Shown: in pieces, positions 1 through 6,662 of the stretch
How positions within the stretch are numbered: position 1 is the first letter of the stretch
Layout: each line of letters begins with the position of its first letter
Source of the DNA: Actinomycetota bacterium
GTDB taxonomy: Bacteria; Actinomycetota; Thermoleophilia; Solirubrobacterales; Thermoleophilaceae
Assembly (NCBI GenBank): GCA_005885165.1
Contig: VAXR01000075.1
Span: 1-9,623 of the forward strand
Length of the DNA stretch: 9,623 bases
Reading direction: 5' to 3'
Position numbers and translations under genes: made by a program
Notes under the pieces: generated by a model
What the model saw: the letters and a program-made list of their open reading frames with translations, nothing else
Told to the model about the DNA's origin: nothing
The model's database searches: none

Positions 1-2
1 TC

Positions 3-527
3 TGGCCGGAGCTCGACTGCCGCGGCGAGCCGGCCGTGTACGGCGAGCCGCTGCCGGCCGAGCCGCCGCCCTCGCAGCCGCCGCCCAAGGGCGGAATCGC
101 AGCCCGCGTGAACTGCGAGCGCGCCGTCCGTGCGATCGGCAGGCTCTCGTACGTCCTGCTCGCCTATCGCGGAGCCGACGGCTACCCGGTTGTGGTGCCC
201 GTCGAGGTGACCGGGGGCGCCGCCGAGGGTCTGATGGTCTCGGCCGCGCCGGGCCTGCTCCCGCAGGGCGGCCGCCGAGCCGGCCTGCTCGCGCACGACT
301 ACCAGGAGCAACTCAAGGGCATAGCGGCGCGGCAGCACACCGGCTGGCTGAGCGTCGACGAGCGCGGCGCCGTCTACGCGCCGCACACCGAGCAGGGGTT
401 CCGCGCCCCGGCCAACAAGACGCTGCTCCTGCTCGCGAACGGGCTACTGGCGAAGCGCGGGCTCCGGAAGGCGGAGCGTGATGGAACTCTCGAGCGCCTC
501 CGCGCTGCCAGCCGAGCTGACGGGTAG
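3..527 (+). CDS. Probable PPOX-like FMN-binding split-barrel protein, C-terminal part (5' truncated)
   Basis: The reading frame is open from the window edge, so the true start lies outside; 174 residues are visible. The visible part begins with the end of one domain and a Pro-rich linker (roughly residues 16-29, PPPSQPPPKGG). A second domain follows, with a YPVVVPVEV strand (about 61-69), a basic patch RRAGLLAHDY (about 91-100), ARQHTGWL, and a basic NKTLLLLANGLLAKRG helix near the end. The order and spacing of GxP-strand, Arg-rich segment and GHxxL-type strand resemble the C-terminal half of the complete PPOX-like gene at 2136-2906, so I place it in the FMN-binding split-barrel superfamily. 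The flavin-binding half would be upstream, so no cofactor residue can be checked. It converges on and overlaps the next gene by 84 bp. The coding call is fairly firm; the family is inferred from visual comparison and could be wrong. Confidence 0.68.
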   Translation, partial: WPELDCRGEPAVYGEPLPAEPPPSQPPPKGGIAARVNCERAVRAIGRLSYVLLAYRGADGYPVVVPVEVTGGAAEGLMVSAAPGLLPQGGRRAGLLAHDYQEQLKGIAARQHTGWLSVDERGAVYAPHTEQGFRAPANKTLLLLANGLLAKRGLRKAERDGTLERLRAASRADG

Positions 528-2087
528 CGGCAGGGTCCGCCGGTCGAGCGCCAGCAGCGCCAGCAGGACGCCGGGCACGAACCAGCCGACGTAGAAGAAG
601 TACCAGTGGGTGGCGGTCAGCTCGAGCGCGATCAGGATCGCGCCCGCGAGCGCGCCCACCTGCGCGGTCGTCCGGCGGGCCGACGGGACCGCCGCGCCCG
701 CCGCCAGCGCGATCGTCCCCGCCTCGAGGACGGTCTTGACCGGGTTCAGCTGCGGGTACTGGCCCCAGATGCTGAGGAAGGAGTGCCGGTGGAGCTGGAA
801 GCCGAGCGTCTGGCTCCAGAAGACCCCGAGCCCGCCGGGACGCGAATAGAGGAGCACCGGGACCGCGATCGCCGCGGCCATCGCTAGCGCGAACCGAAGC
901 GTCCGCCGGCCTCGATCGCCGCAGGCCGTCGCGAACACACCCGCCAGCAGGAGGGGCGCGAACTTGGCCGCCGCTCCCAGGCCGAGCACGATCCCCCGCC
1001 GGACCGGCGAGGAGATCGCCACGAGCGCGCCCACGACGAACATCGGAACGAGGCCGTCATTGGTGTTGGCGACCAGGCTGAGGAAGGTGAACGGGCACGC
1101 CGCCCACGCCACCGCCAGCACCAGCCCGAGCCGGCGCCCAGCTTCCCCGCCGCGCAGTCGCCGCCCGAGCAGCAGCAGGCCGACGATCGTGATCAGGTCG
1201 AATGCGAGCGCCGCCGCGTGAGCCGCCGGCAGGTAGTCGTGGTAGGTGATCGGGCCGTAGGTGTCCAGGTGGTTGTGGTCCTGCACGTAGAGCGGCCAGC
1301 CGTCGTGGATGCTGTTGGCGCCGAAGACCGAGGCGTATCCGACATCGCTCACACCGCCGAGGAGGAGGTTCGCCGCAACACGCACCGCAACGAGGGCGAG
1401 CAGCGAGATCACGAGGAACCGCGTGCCACCGCGCGCGGGGAGCGGCCCCTCGTCGCCCGTCCCGCGGAAGCCGAGCTTCGCCAGCCGCAGGCACAGGTAG
1501 ATCAGGGGTGGGTAGGCGAGCGGGATGCCGGTCAGCGGGTGCCCGTGGTCGAGCAAGACCACCGACGCGCCGAGCGATAGGAGCGCGACGAGGTCGAGGT
1601 TGCGCAGACGGAACGGCCGGCGGAAGTCGAATAGGAGCGCGAGCAGGAAGACCGTGAGCGCGAGGGCGATCAGCTCCACCTTCACCGTCGCGGGACCGGC
1701 GTCGCCGCTCGTGAGCGGGTAGGCCTGGATGCTCGGCTCCAGCACGTCGCCGGTCCTGTCCTCGACCGGGACGCGCGCTCGTTCGCCGCGCCGGTCGCGG
1801 TAGACGACGATCCACAGGCCCAGGTCTCCGACGTAGGCGCGGCCGCGAACCCCCGGCTCGCGCGCGTGAAGCGTTCGAGCCTCCGGGGAGCGGTCGGCGA
1901 TCGCCACGGCCTGGCGCGCGCTGCGCCAGAAGTTCGCCGGCGGCTTGATCTGGCTCGCCGGCGACCTGAGGCCTGGCGAGGCCGAGGCGGCCGACGCGGT
2001 CGCGAGCAGCAGGACGGCGGCCAGCGCGACGCTCAGAAGGCGCCGGCGAAGGGAGGGTTGCGGAAGACGGTCCGGAACGGGCCGCAC
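444..2087 (-). CDS. Polytopic GT-C-type glycosyltransferase-like membrane protein
   Basis: A 547-residue integral membrane protein. Residues 14-36 form an N-terminal signal-like hydrophobic segment after Arg-rich RRR. Residues about 40-130 are a soluble domain with a PepSY-like VPVEDRTGDVLEP stretch. From about 137 on there are roughly ten hydrophobic segments. Loop features fit the GT-C/DUF2029-like group: SDVGY (247-251) in the first large outer loop with a candidate catalytic Asp248, HDGWPLY (261-267), DTYGPITY (275-282), and NTNDG (341-345). Such enzymes usually move sugars from polyprenyl-phosphate donors on the outer face of the membrane; donor and acceptor are unknown here. The GTG start is chosen because it gives a proper signal-like N-terminus. 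It lies 48 bp after the PPOX-like gene with only a weak GGGTG ribosome site, suggesting it is the last gene of the operon. Its final 27 codons and stop overlap the convergent gene on the other strand. Confidence 0.83.
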   Translation of the reverse strand: MRPVPDRLPQPSLRRRLLSVALAAVLLLATASAASASPGLRSPASQIKPPANFWRSARQAVAIADRSPEARTLHAREPGVRGRAYVGDLGLWIVVYRDRRGERARVPVEDRTGDVLEPSIQAYPLTSGDAGPATVKVELIALALTVFLLALLFDFRRPFRLRNLDLVALLSLGASVVLLDHGHPLTGIPLAYPPLIYLCLRLAKLGFRGTGDEGPLPARGGTRFLVISLLALVAVRVAANLLLGGVSDVGYASVFGANSIHDGWPLYVQDHNHLDTYGPITYHDYLPAAHAAALAFDLITIVGLLLLGRRLRGGEAGRRLGLVLAVAWAACPFTFLSLVANTNDGLVPMFVVGALVAISSPVRRGIVLGLGAAAKFAPLLLAGVFATACGDRGRRTLRFALAMAAAIAVPVLLYSRPGGLGVFWSQTLGFQLHRHSFLSIWGQYPQLNPVKTVLEAGTIALAAGAAVPSARRTTAQVGALAGAILIALELTATHWYFFYVGWFVPGVLLALLALDRRTLPLPVSSAGSAEALESSITLRLPEPALRQ

Positions 2088-2135
2088 GAGGCACCCATCG
2101 GTGCTCCCGGCGGTCGACTTGAGCAGCGAGCAGGG

Positions 2136-2906
2136 TTACACGGCCGCCGCGGGTTCCTTGCCGGACCCGGCGGCCGCGGCTGTCTCCACCTCGAATCCCT
2201 TCCAGCGGGTGACCCGCTCGATCTCGAGCGCGACCGACGCCACGTCGCCGCGCAGCCGGGCGTGGCCATGGCCGCGAAGGAGCCGGCCGCGCTTGGCGAG
2301 CGGGCCGGGGCCGTCGCCCTCGTCGAGGCAGAGGCAGGCAGACGCGGTTCGCGAGCCGCCCGCGCTCCGGAGAGGCTCGGCAGGGGCGCGAGCGCGCGAG
2401 GTCCGCGCGTCCCACCTGGCCGGCAGGGCGATCGGGCCGCCGGGGGTCGCCCAGCCGAGCACCGCGTGTGCCGCCCACCCGTCGAGCACGTCGATCGTGT
2501 CGATGCGGACGCTGAGCGGCGCGAGCGCCTGGCGCCGTCCGCCTCTCATCGTCACGTCGCGCGCGAAGGCGGCCATCTCGAGCGCGTTGCGCGACGCGAA
2601 CGCCGGCAGCGCGAACGGCGCGCGCGCCAGCTCGCCCGGCGACGCCGGCAGGCGGTCGAGCAGCGTCGCCTGGCCGCGGATCGCGATCGAGTTCTCGGAG
2701 CCGGATACGACAACGCCCACAGCCGGCGACTTCGCGAGCACCCTGGCCTTGAGCGTGCCGCGCCCGATGCCGAACCAAAGCCGGTCGGGCGTGGCCGCGA
2801 ACAGGAGCGGCGTGACGTGCGGGCCGGCCGACGTCTCGACCGCGAGGTACGCCACCGACGCCTGGGCGAGCACGCTCACGACGTCCGGCTTGAAGAGCCC
2901 CTTCAT
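2136..2906 (-). CDS. PPOX-like FMN-binding split-barrel family protein
   Basis: A 256-residue soluble protein. Residues 1-85 read as a pyridoxamine-phosphate-oxidase-like split barrel: a short helix, AYLAVETSAGPHVTPLLFA (19-37), RLWFGIGRGTLKARVL (42-57), then PAVGVVVSG and a SIAIRGQATLLD strand (73-84). The RGTLKARVL basic segment is where relatives bind the FMN or F420 phosphate. A second, more diverged domain follows (about 130-240) with GGPIALPARWD and an Arg/Gly-rich stretch. Substrate and flavin are unknown. The ATG at 2906 is chosen because an AAGG ribosome site lies 8 nt upstream; the frame is open further upstream, but that part runs antisense to no protein signal and inside the cyclase gene. 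The gene starts 38 bp after the cyclase gene ends and precedes the membrane glycosyltransferase-like gene, so co-transcription is likely. It shares its reading frame with the next gene, separated only by its TAA stop. Confidence 0.85.
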   Translation of the reverse strand: MKGLFKPDVVSVLAQASVAYLAVETSAGPHVTPLLFAATPDRLWFGIGRGTLKARVLAKSPAVGVVVSGSENSIAIRGQATLLDRLPASPGELARAPFALPAFASRNALEMAAFARDVTMRGGRRQALAPLSVRIDTIDVLDGWAAHAVLGWATPGGPIALPARWDARTSRARAPAEPLRSAGGSRTASACLCLDEGDGPGPLAKRGRLLRGHGHARLRGDVASVALEIERVTRWKGFEVETAAAAGSGKEPAAAV

Positions 2907-2914
2907 CGACCGGA

Positions 2915-2918
2915 CCTT
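2915..2918 (-). promoter_or_regulatory. Ribosome binding site of the PPOX-like gene
   Basis: On the minus strand TTAAGGTCC places AAGG 8 nt before the ATG at 2906. It decides the start of the 256-residue protein within a frame that stays open for over 700 bases upstream. Confidence 0.65.
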
Positions 2919-2944
2919 AATGGGCGCCGGGTTTCCGGCTTGGC

Positions 2945-4771
2945 TTAGGAAGCGCTCGTCGAGACGGTCGTGAAGTCCTCGCGGCTCGCAACCGTCTGCC
3001 CCCGGCCCCGCCGCTTGGCCTCGTAAAGCGCACGATCGGCCTGCTGAACGAGGTGCCGAGGGGTAACCGCGGGCGGCGAGCCGGAGGCGACCCCGGCGGA
3101 CGAGCGGAGCACGCGGTCGGGGATCGGGACCTCGCCGATCGCGGCCCGCGCCCGTTCGGCGATGGCGTAGGCCGCCTCCGGGTCCGTCCCCGGCAGGAGG
3201 ATCGCGAACTCCTCGCCGCCCATGCGCGCGACCGTGTCGTGGGGGCGCACCGACGATCGCAGCGCATCCGCCACACCGCACAGGACCTGGTCGCCGTAGG
3301 GATGGCCGAAAGCGTCGTTGATCGCCTTGAAGTGATCGACGTCGACGATGACGATCGACACGCTTCCAGCCTCGCGCTCGGCGCGGCTGAACTCCGCCAC
3401 GCATGCACGCTCGAAGGCGCGCTGGTTGGCGAGGCCGGTGAGCGGGTCCTCCGCCGCCTGGCGCTCCAGGCGCTCGACGAGCCGGGCGTTCGAGAGCGCG
3501 ATCGCGGCGTGCACGGCGTAGGCGCTCAGGGAGGCGACGTCGCCCGGGAGGAACACGGTCGAGCCGTGCGCGAGGGCGGTCAGCACGCCGAGTCGCTGGT
3601 CGCGAAAGACGAGCGGCGCCGCGCACATCGACCCGAGCGGCAGATCCGGATGCTGAGTCAGCTTCTCGAGCGACGGGACCGTCCGGAGGTCGTCGACCAC
3701 GACCGCACCCCGGCTCAGCTCGTCACCCGCCCGCGTCGCCCACGCCTCGAGCGCGGCAAGCGACGACGATGGGATGCCCGAATGGCGGTCGGCGCGCATT
3801 CCGCCCGCGTCGGCGAGAAACAGCGCAAACTCCTTGCCGCCGACCGCGGTCTGGGCCTTTTCCGTGATCTGGTCCAGCACCTCGTCGAGGCGCAGATCCG
3901 ACGAGAGGTCGCCCAGCGACGCGAGCAGGCGCTCGGCCGCATCGTGCTGCTCGCGCACGCGCGTCTCGAGTGCGTGGACCCGCCGGCCAGTGAACGTGAT
4001 TGCGCGCTGGGCGATCACCGCGCCGCCCACGATGAGGATGCCGCCCGCAACCGGCAGCAGGATCGGCGCTGCGAGCGCGCCCGCGCCAGCGAGCGCCAGC
4101 ACCCCGGCGCCCAAGCCGACAGCGGCCCGCTTCGGCCCCTGCAGGCTCGCCATCCAGTCGACCTCGAACTCGCACGACCCATGGCCGCGGGCCCCGCACA
4201 CGGGGTGGGACACGCGCGCGGGCGGCAGGCCGAAGAGCTGCGGCACGGTCGTCAGGAGCCCCGTCGTGTACTCGCAGTCGTAGCGGTGATAGCCGACGCC
4301 GGAGACGTCTGTGTAGCGCAGGCGTATGCGCGTCGGCCCCTTGTCGACGACCTCCAGCCGGTGCGCCCAGTTGAACTTGCTGTTCGCGCGCACGACGTTG
4401 CCGTACACGAGCTCGGGGCTTCCGAGCGCGCGTAGCGCGCGCTTGAGCGCGTGGCCGACGCTGAAGTCGAGCACCGAGGTACCGACGTGCTCGGCGATCT
4501 TCGGGTCGTCGAGCTCCTCCTCCGCCGCCGCCCACAGCGCAAGCTTCGTCTCGTACGAGAACCAGCTGTTCTCGTCGCGGAGCTCGGCCTCCACTCCGGC
4601 GAGGTCCGAGCGCGCCAGCACGCGATCGACCGCCTGGCGTCCGCCCGCGCGCTCGACGTACGCGAGTATCAGGCGTGACGTCATCCCCGATCCGGCATGC
4701 GCCCGCCGCCATTCAGGGGTGACCGTGGCAGCCGTCGGCTTGCCGATCTCGATCTCCCTCCCAGAAACCAT
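2945..4771 (-). CDS. Membrane-anchored diguanylate cyclase: V4R-like sensor, TM hairpin, GAF, GGDEF
   Basis: A 608-residue signalling protein that should make cyclic di-GMP from two GTP. Order of parts: a V4R-like sensor (about 65-206); a hydrophobic hairpin (about 216-256) that would keep both ends cytoplasmic; a helical, probably coiled-coil linker (about 262-300); a GAF domain (about 288-430); and a GGDEF domain (about 438-596). The cyclase has an intact GGEEF signature (518-522), DPLTGLANQRAF at its start, DVDHFKAINDAFGH for metal and GTP binding, and an RPHD inhibitory I-site (509-512) exactly five residues before GGEEF, so it is predicted active and product-inhibited. The sensor has Cys166, His189, Cys192 and Cys200, matching V4R zinc-site spacing. 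ATG start with AAGGAA 5 nt upstream. First gene of a probable three-gene operon. The sensor ligand is unknown, and the V4R assignment is from motif spacing only. Confidence 0.95.
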   Translation of the reverse strand: MVSGREIEIGKPTAATVTPEWRRAHAGSGMTSRLILAYVERAGGRQAVDRVLARSDLAGVEAELRDENSWFSYETKLALWAAAEEELDDPKIAEHVGTSVLDFSVGHALKRALRALGSPELVYGNVVRANSKFNWAHRLEVVDKGPTRIRLRYTDVSGVGYHRYDCEYTTGLLTTVPQLFGLPPARVSHPVCGARGHGSCEFEVDWMASLQGPKRAAVGLGAGVLALAGAGALAAPILLPVAGGILIVGGAVIAQRAITFTGRRVHALETRVREQHDAAERLLASLGDLSSDLRLDEVLDQITEKAQTAVGGKEFALFLADAGGMRADRHSGIPSSSLAALEAWATRAGDELSRGAVVVDDLRTVPSLEKLTQHPDLPLGSMCAAPLVFRDQRLGVLTALAHGSTVFLPGDVASLSAYAVHAAIALSNARLVERLERQAAEDPLTGLANQRAFERACVAEFSRAEREAGSVSIVIVDVDHFKAINDAFGHPYGDQVLCGVADALRSSVRPHDTVARMGGEEFAILLPGTDPEAAYAIAERARAAIGEVPIPDRVLRSSAGVASGSPPAVTPRHLVQQADRALYEAKRRGRGQTVASREDFTTVSTSAS

Positions 4772-4776
4772 TGGGG

Positions 4777-4782
4777 TTCCTT
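4777..4782 (-). promoter_or_regulatory. Ribosome binding site of the diguanylate cyclase gene
   Basis: The minus strand reads AAGGAA followed by CCCCA and then the ATG at 4771, a near-ideal Shine-Dalgarno site at 5-nt spacing. It fixes the start of the 608-residue protein. Confidence 0.8.
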
Positions 4783-4841
4783 ATCGGTCGCGGCCATGCG
4801 CGGCGTGAGCCGGCGCTGCCTTATGTCCGACGCGTTTCGCC

Positions 4842-4858
4842 ATCCCCCGGATAGGGAT
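4842..4858. repeat. Short inverted repeat between the ASST-like and cyclase genes
   Basis: ATCCC (4842-4846) and GGGAT (4854-4858) form an inverted repeat with a 7-nt centre, in the 95-bp gap between the stop of the ASST-like gene and the start of the cyclase gene, both leftward. It could be an operator for the operon or part of a weak hairpin after the upstream gene. No T-run follows, so a classical terminator is unlikely. No clear -10/-35 pair was found in this gap. Confidence 0.35.
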
Positions 4859-4866
4859 ACCTAGCG

Positions 4867-6384
4867 CTACTCGATGGGCGGGGAGGCGGCGGCGCGCTTC
4901 GCGTGGGCCCGCTTCGCGCGTGCGTCCATGCCCGCTCGGAGCGCGGCTGCCGAGAGCTGGCCGCGCACGATCGGCACGGCACGGTAGGCGTTGAAGCCGA
5001 AGCGGAAGTCGAGCTCGAGCACTCGCTTTCCGGACGGCGTGAGCTCCGCGACGCGCGGCGATGAACCCCAGGCGACGACCCAGTTGCCGCCCGGCAGCCT
5101 GCGCGCGCTTCCGAAGTAGTCCGAGCGGAGCGGGGGCACGGCGGATATGCGCTCGATCACCCGCGCCTGCCTCCGCGCGAGGTCCACCCGTATCCGCAGA
5201 GCCTGGGGCGGCTCGGCGGTCTGCGTGCGGTTGTCGTGGGCGGTCAGCGTGCCGTCGGCGAGCACGCGCACGTCGTGCTGCCCGTCGAAGAGATGCTCGA
5301 CGGGTTCGCTCTCAGCGAGGGCGAGGCTCTTCGGCGTCCGAGTCCCGCCGAGCTTCCACGCCACCTCGCCGGTCGCCCTGGAGACGGCGTAGACGGCGTC
5401 GGCGTGTCGCGCGGAGAGCACGATGGTGGACCCGTCTTGGTCCGCCGAGTTGAGGTGAACGAGGTCGTACGCGCGCCGGCCATCGGGCATCCGGATGGGG
5501 CTTCGCAGGATGTAGGGCAGCCAGTGGCGCGACTCGGACAGCGCGATGTGTCCGCGGCTGTTCCAGGACCACACCACTCGGCCGGTCCGGGTGAGCTCCT
5601 CGGCGACTCCGTCGAGCACAGTCGCGTTGCGTGGCCCGCCGTAGGCGACGAGGTTCACGTGATCGCGCCGCTTCGCGCCGAGGATCAGGAGGTCGCCGTT
5701 CGGCAGCGGTCGCAACTCGTGGTAGTCGCTGATCATCTTGCGGCCGACGATCGTCCCGACGCGGGCGCCGTCGAGCCGGTGCACCTGGTACGGACGCGAC
5801 CGCGAGCTCAAGAGCTCGAGCCGGCGAACGCTCCATGCGATGCGGGCATGCGGGAGAAGCGTGGCGTTGATCGCAGAGGCGCGCGTGCGCATCCACCAGA
5901 CAGGGACGCCGTGACGATCGAAGATCGTCACGTAAGCGCTCGGCCGCGGGAAGACGGGGGCGGGAATGGACAGGTACCAGTCCGCCTGCGGCGTTCCGTT
6001 GCCGCGGACCTTCCACCGCGGAAAGTGCGCTGGCAGGCAGCGAACGTGATAGGCAACCGCGTGGCCGTCGCGGCGCCCGGTCAGCGTCGCCCCATCGGGT
6101 GCTCGGCGCCGCAGCCTTCGGTCGAGCGTGGCGGCGGCGATGCGCCGTCCGTCGAGCCTCATCGTCCCGGGTGCCGTCGCCTTGGCCCGCAGGCGCAGCC
6201 CCGTGTTCCGGCAGCGCACCACGTAGTCGCTGATTCCGCGGTTGAAGGCAGGGAAAAGAGAGGGGGAGGAGGAGAGCGAGACGATCGGGCCGGGCTGCCG
6301 TTTCGCTTCCGCCGACAGGGTCAGGACCGCGACCGCGCACAGAACGACGGGCACGACACGCGCTGACTCACGAGATCCCTGCAA
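4867..6384 (-). CDS. Secreted arylsulfotransferase (ASST)-like beta-propeller protein
   Basis: A 505-residue exported protein. Residues 1-27 form a Sec signal (Arg5, Arg9, hydrophobic 10-24, AEA cleavage site). A beta-sandwich-like domain follows (about 32-118) with Cys58 and Cys116, a possible disulfide pair. The rest reads as a propeller of the ASST / Arylsulfotran_2 type, with blades marked by PLPNGDLLIL, DLVHLNSADQDGS, RATGEVAWKLGG, GQHDVRVLADGTL and LPGGNWVVAWG. His222, His310, Arg326 and His370 occur in the order of the active-site His, His, Arg and sulfated His of E. coli ASST (252, 356, 374, 436). Family members move sulfate between phenolic compounds without PAPS; the substrate here is unknown. 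The only usual start codon after the last in-frame stop that keeps the signal peptide is TTG at 6384, 8 nt past a tRNA, without a recognisable ribosome site. The C-terminal 25 residues are Ala/Lys/Arg-rich. Confidence 0.85.
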   Translation of the reverse strand: MQGSRESARVVPVVLCAVAVLTLSAEAKRQPGPIVSLSSSPSLFPAFNRGISDYVVRCRNTGLRLRAKATAPGTMRLDGRRIAAATLDRRLRRRAPDGATLTGRRDGHAVAYHVRCLPAHFPRWKVRGNGTPQADWYLSIPAPVFPRPSAYVTIFDRHGVPVWWMRTRASAINATLLPHARIAWSVRRLELLSSRSRPYQVHRLDGARVGTIVGRKMISDYHELRPLPNGDLLILGAKRRDHVNLVAYGGPRNATVLDGVAEELTRTGRVVWSWNSRGHIALSESRHWLPYILRSPIRMPDGRRAYDLVHLNSADQDGSTIVLSARHADAVYAVSRATGEVAWKLGGTRTPKSLALAESEPVEHLFDGQHDVRVLADGTLTAHDNRTQTAEPPQALRIRVDLARRQARVIERISAVPPLRSDYFGSARRLPGGNWVVAWGSSPRVAELTPSGKRVLELDFRFGFNAYRAVPIVRGQLSAAALRAGMDARAKRAHAKRAAASPPIE

Positions 6385-6392
6385 AACCAGAA

Positions 6393-6466
<74 letters not shown>

Positions 6467-6469
6467 TTT

Positions 6470-6490
6470 CGCTCTAGAGCGGGATCCCGC
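6470..6490. repeat. Two overlapping 12-bp perfect palindromes upstream of tRNA-Arg
   Basis: CGCTCTAGAGCG (6470-6481) and GCGGGATCCCGC (6479-6490) are each perfect palindromes and share the bases GCG at 6479-6481. They lie 3 nt before the 5' end of the tRNA, in the 196-bp gap between the tRNA and the six-cysteine gene. They may be operator-like sites or take part in transcript folding before RNase P cleavage. The palindromes themselves are certain; the role is unknown. Confidence 0.6.
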
Positions 6491-6518
6491 ACTGCATCAC
6501 GCGGTGTGCCGTCGTCAG

Positions 6519-6536
6519 ATGGCACGTCCATGGCAC
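6519..6536 (+). repeat. Short direct repeat ATGGCAC x2, 11-bp period
   Basis: ATGGCAC occurs at 6519-6525 and 6530-6536, offset by 11 bp, about one helical turn, so both copies face the same side of the DNA. It could be a protein-binding pair controlling the tRNA, or chance. No open reading frame in this gap looks like a gene. Confidence 0.3.
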
Positions 6537-6662
6537 AGAGCGTGTCGTGGCTGCAGAGCGTCGGTAAGAAGCGTAGTCCCCGGGATGGCCGGCGACGAGA
6601 TCAGCGCAGTGAGGCGTGCAGCGCATCTGGACGGTGGATTGCACACAGTCGGCGTGCGGTTC

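Noticed and set aside
1866..2973. Two long plus-strand open frames (over 340 codons) across the PPOX-like and cyclase region
   Set aside because: They lie antisense to well-supported genes, are Arg/Gly/Ala-rich without domains, and reflect the lack of stops in GC-rich DNA.
2907..3626. N-terminal extension of the PPOX-like frame by about 240 codons
   Set aside because: It overlaps the GGDEF coding region in another frame, is Arg/Pro-rich low-complexity, and a good ribosome site marks the ATG at 2906.
3053..4435. 460-codon plus-strand frame opposite the cyclase
   Set aside because: The opposite strand encodes an unmistakable GGDEF protein; the antisense frame has no recognisable domain.
4781..4788. 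Minus-strand ACCGATAA, close to the -10 box of sigma-28 (GCCGATAA) upstream of the cyclase
   Set aside because: No TAAA-type -35 box lies at the right distance, and the site overlaps the ribosome site, so transcripts would start after it.
5236..6366. 376-codon plus-strand frame opposite the ASST-like gene
   Set aside because: Antisense shadow; the minus strand has a signal peptide and repeated propeller motifs.
6519..6662. Possible integrase remnant or attachment site next to tRNA-Arg, suggested by an MARPW-like start at 6519
   Set aside because: Only five residues resemble an integrase start, no catalytic motif follows, and no duplicate of the tRNA 3' end is visible in the window.
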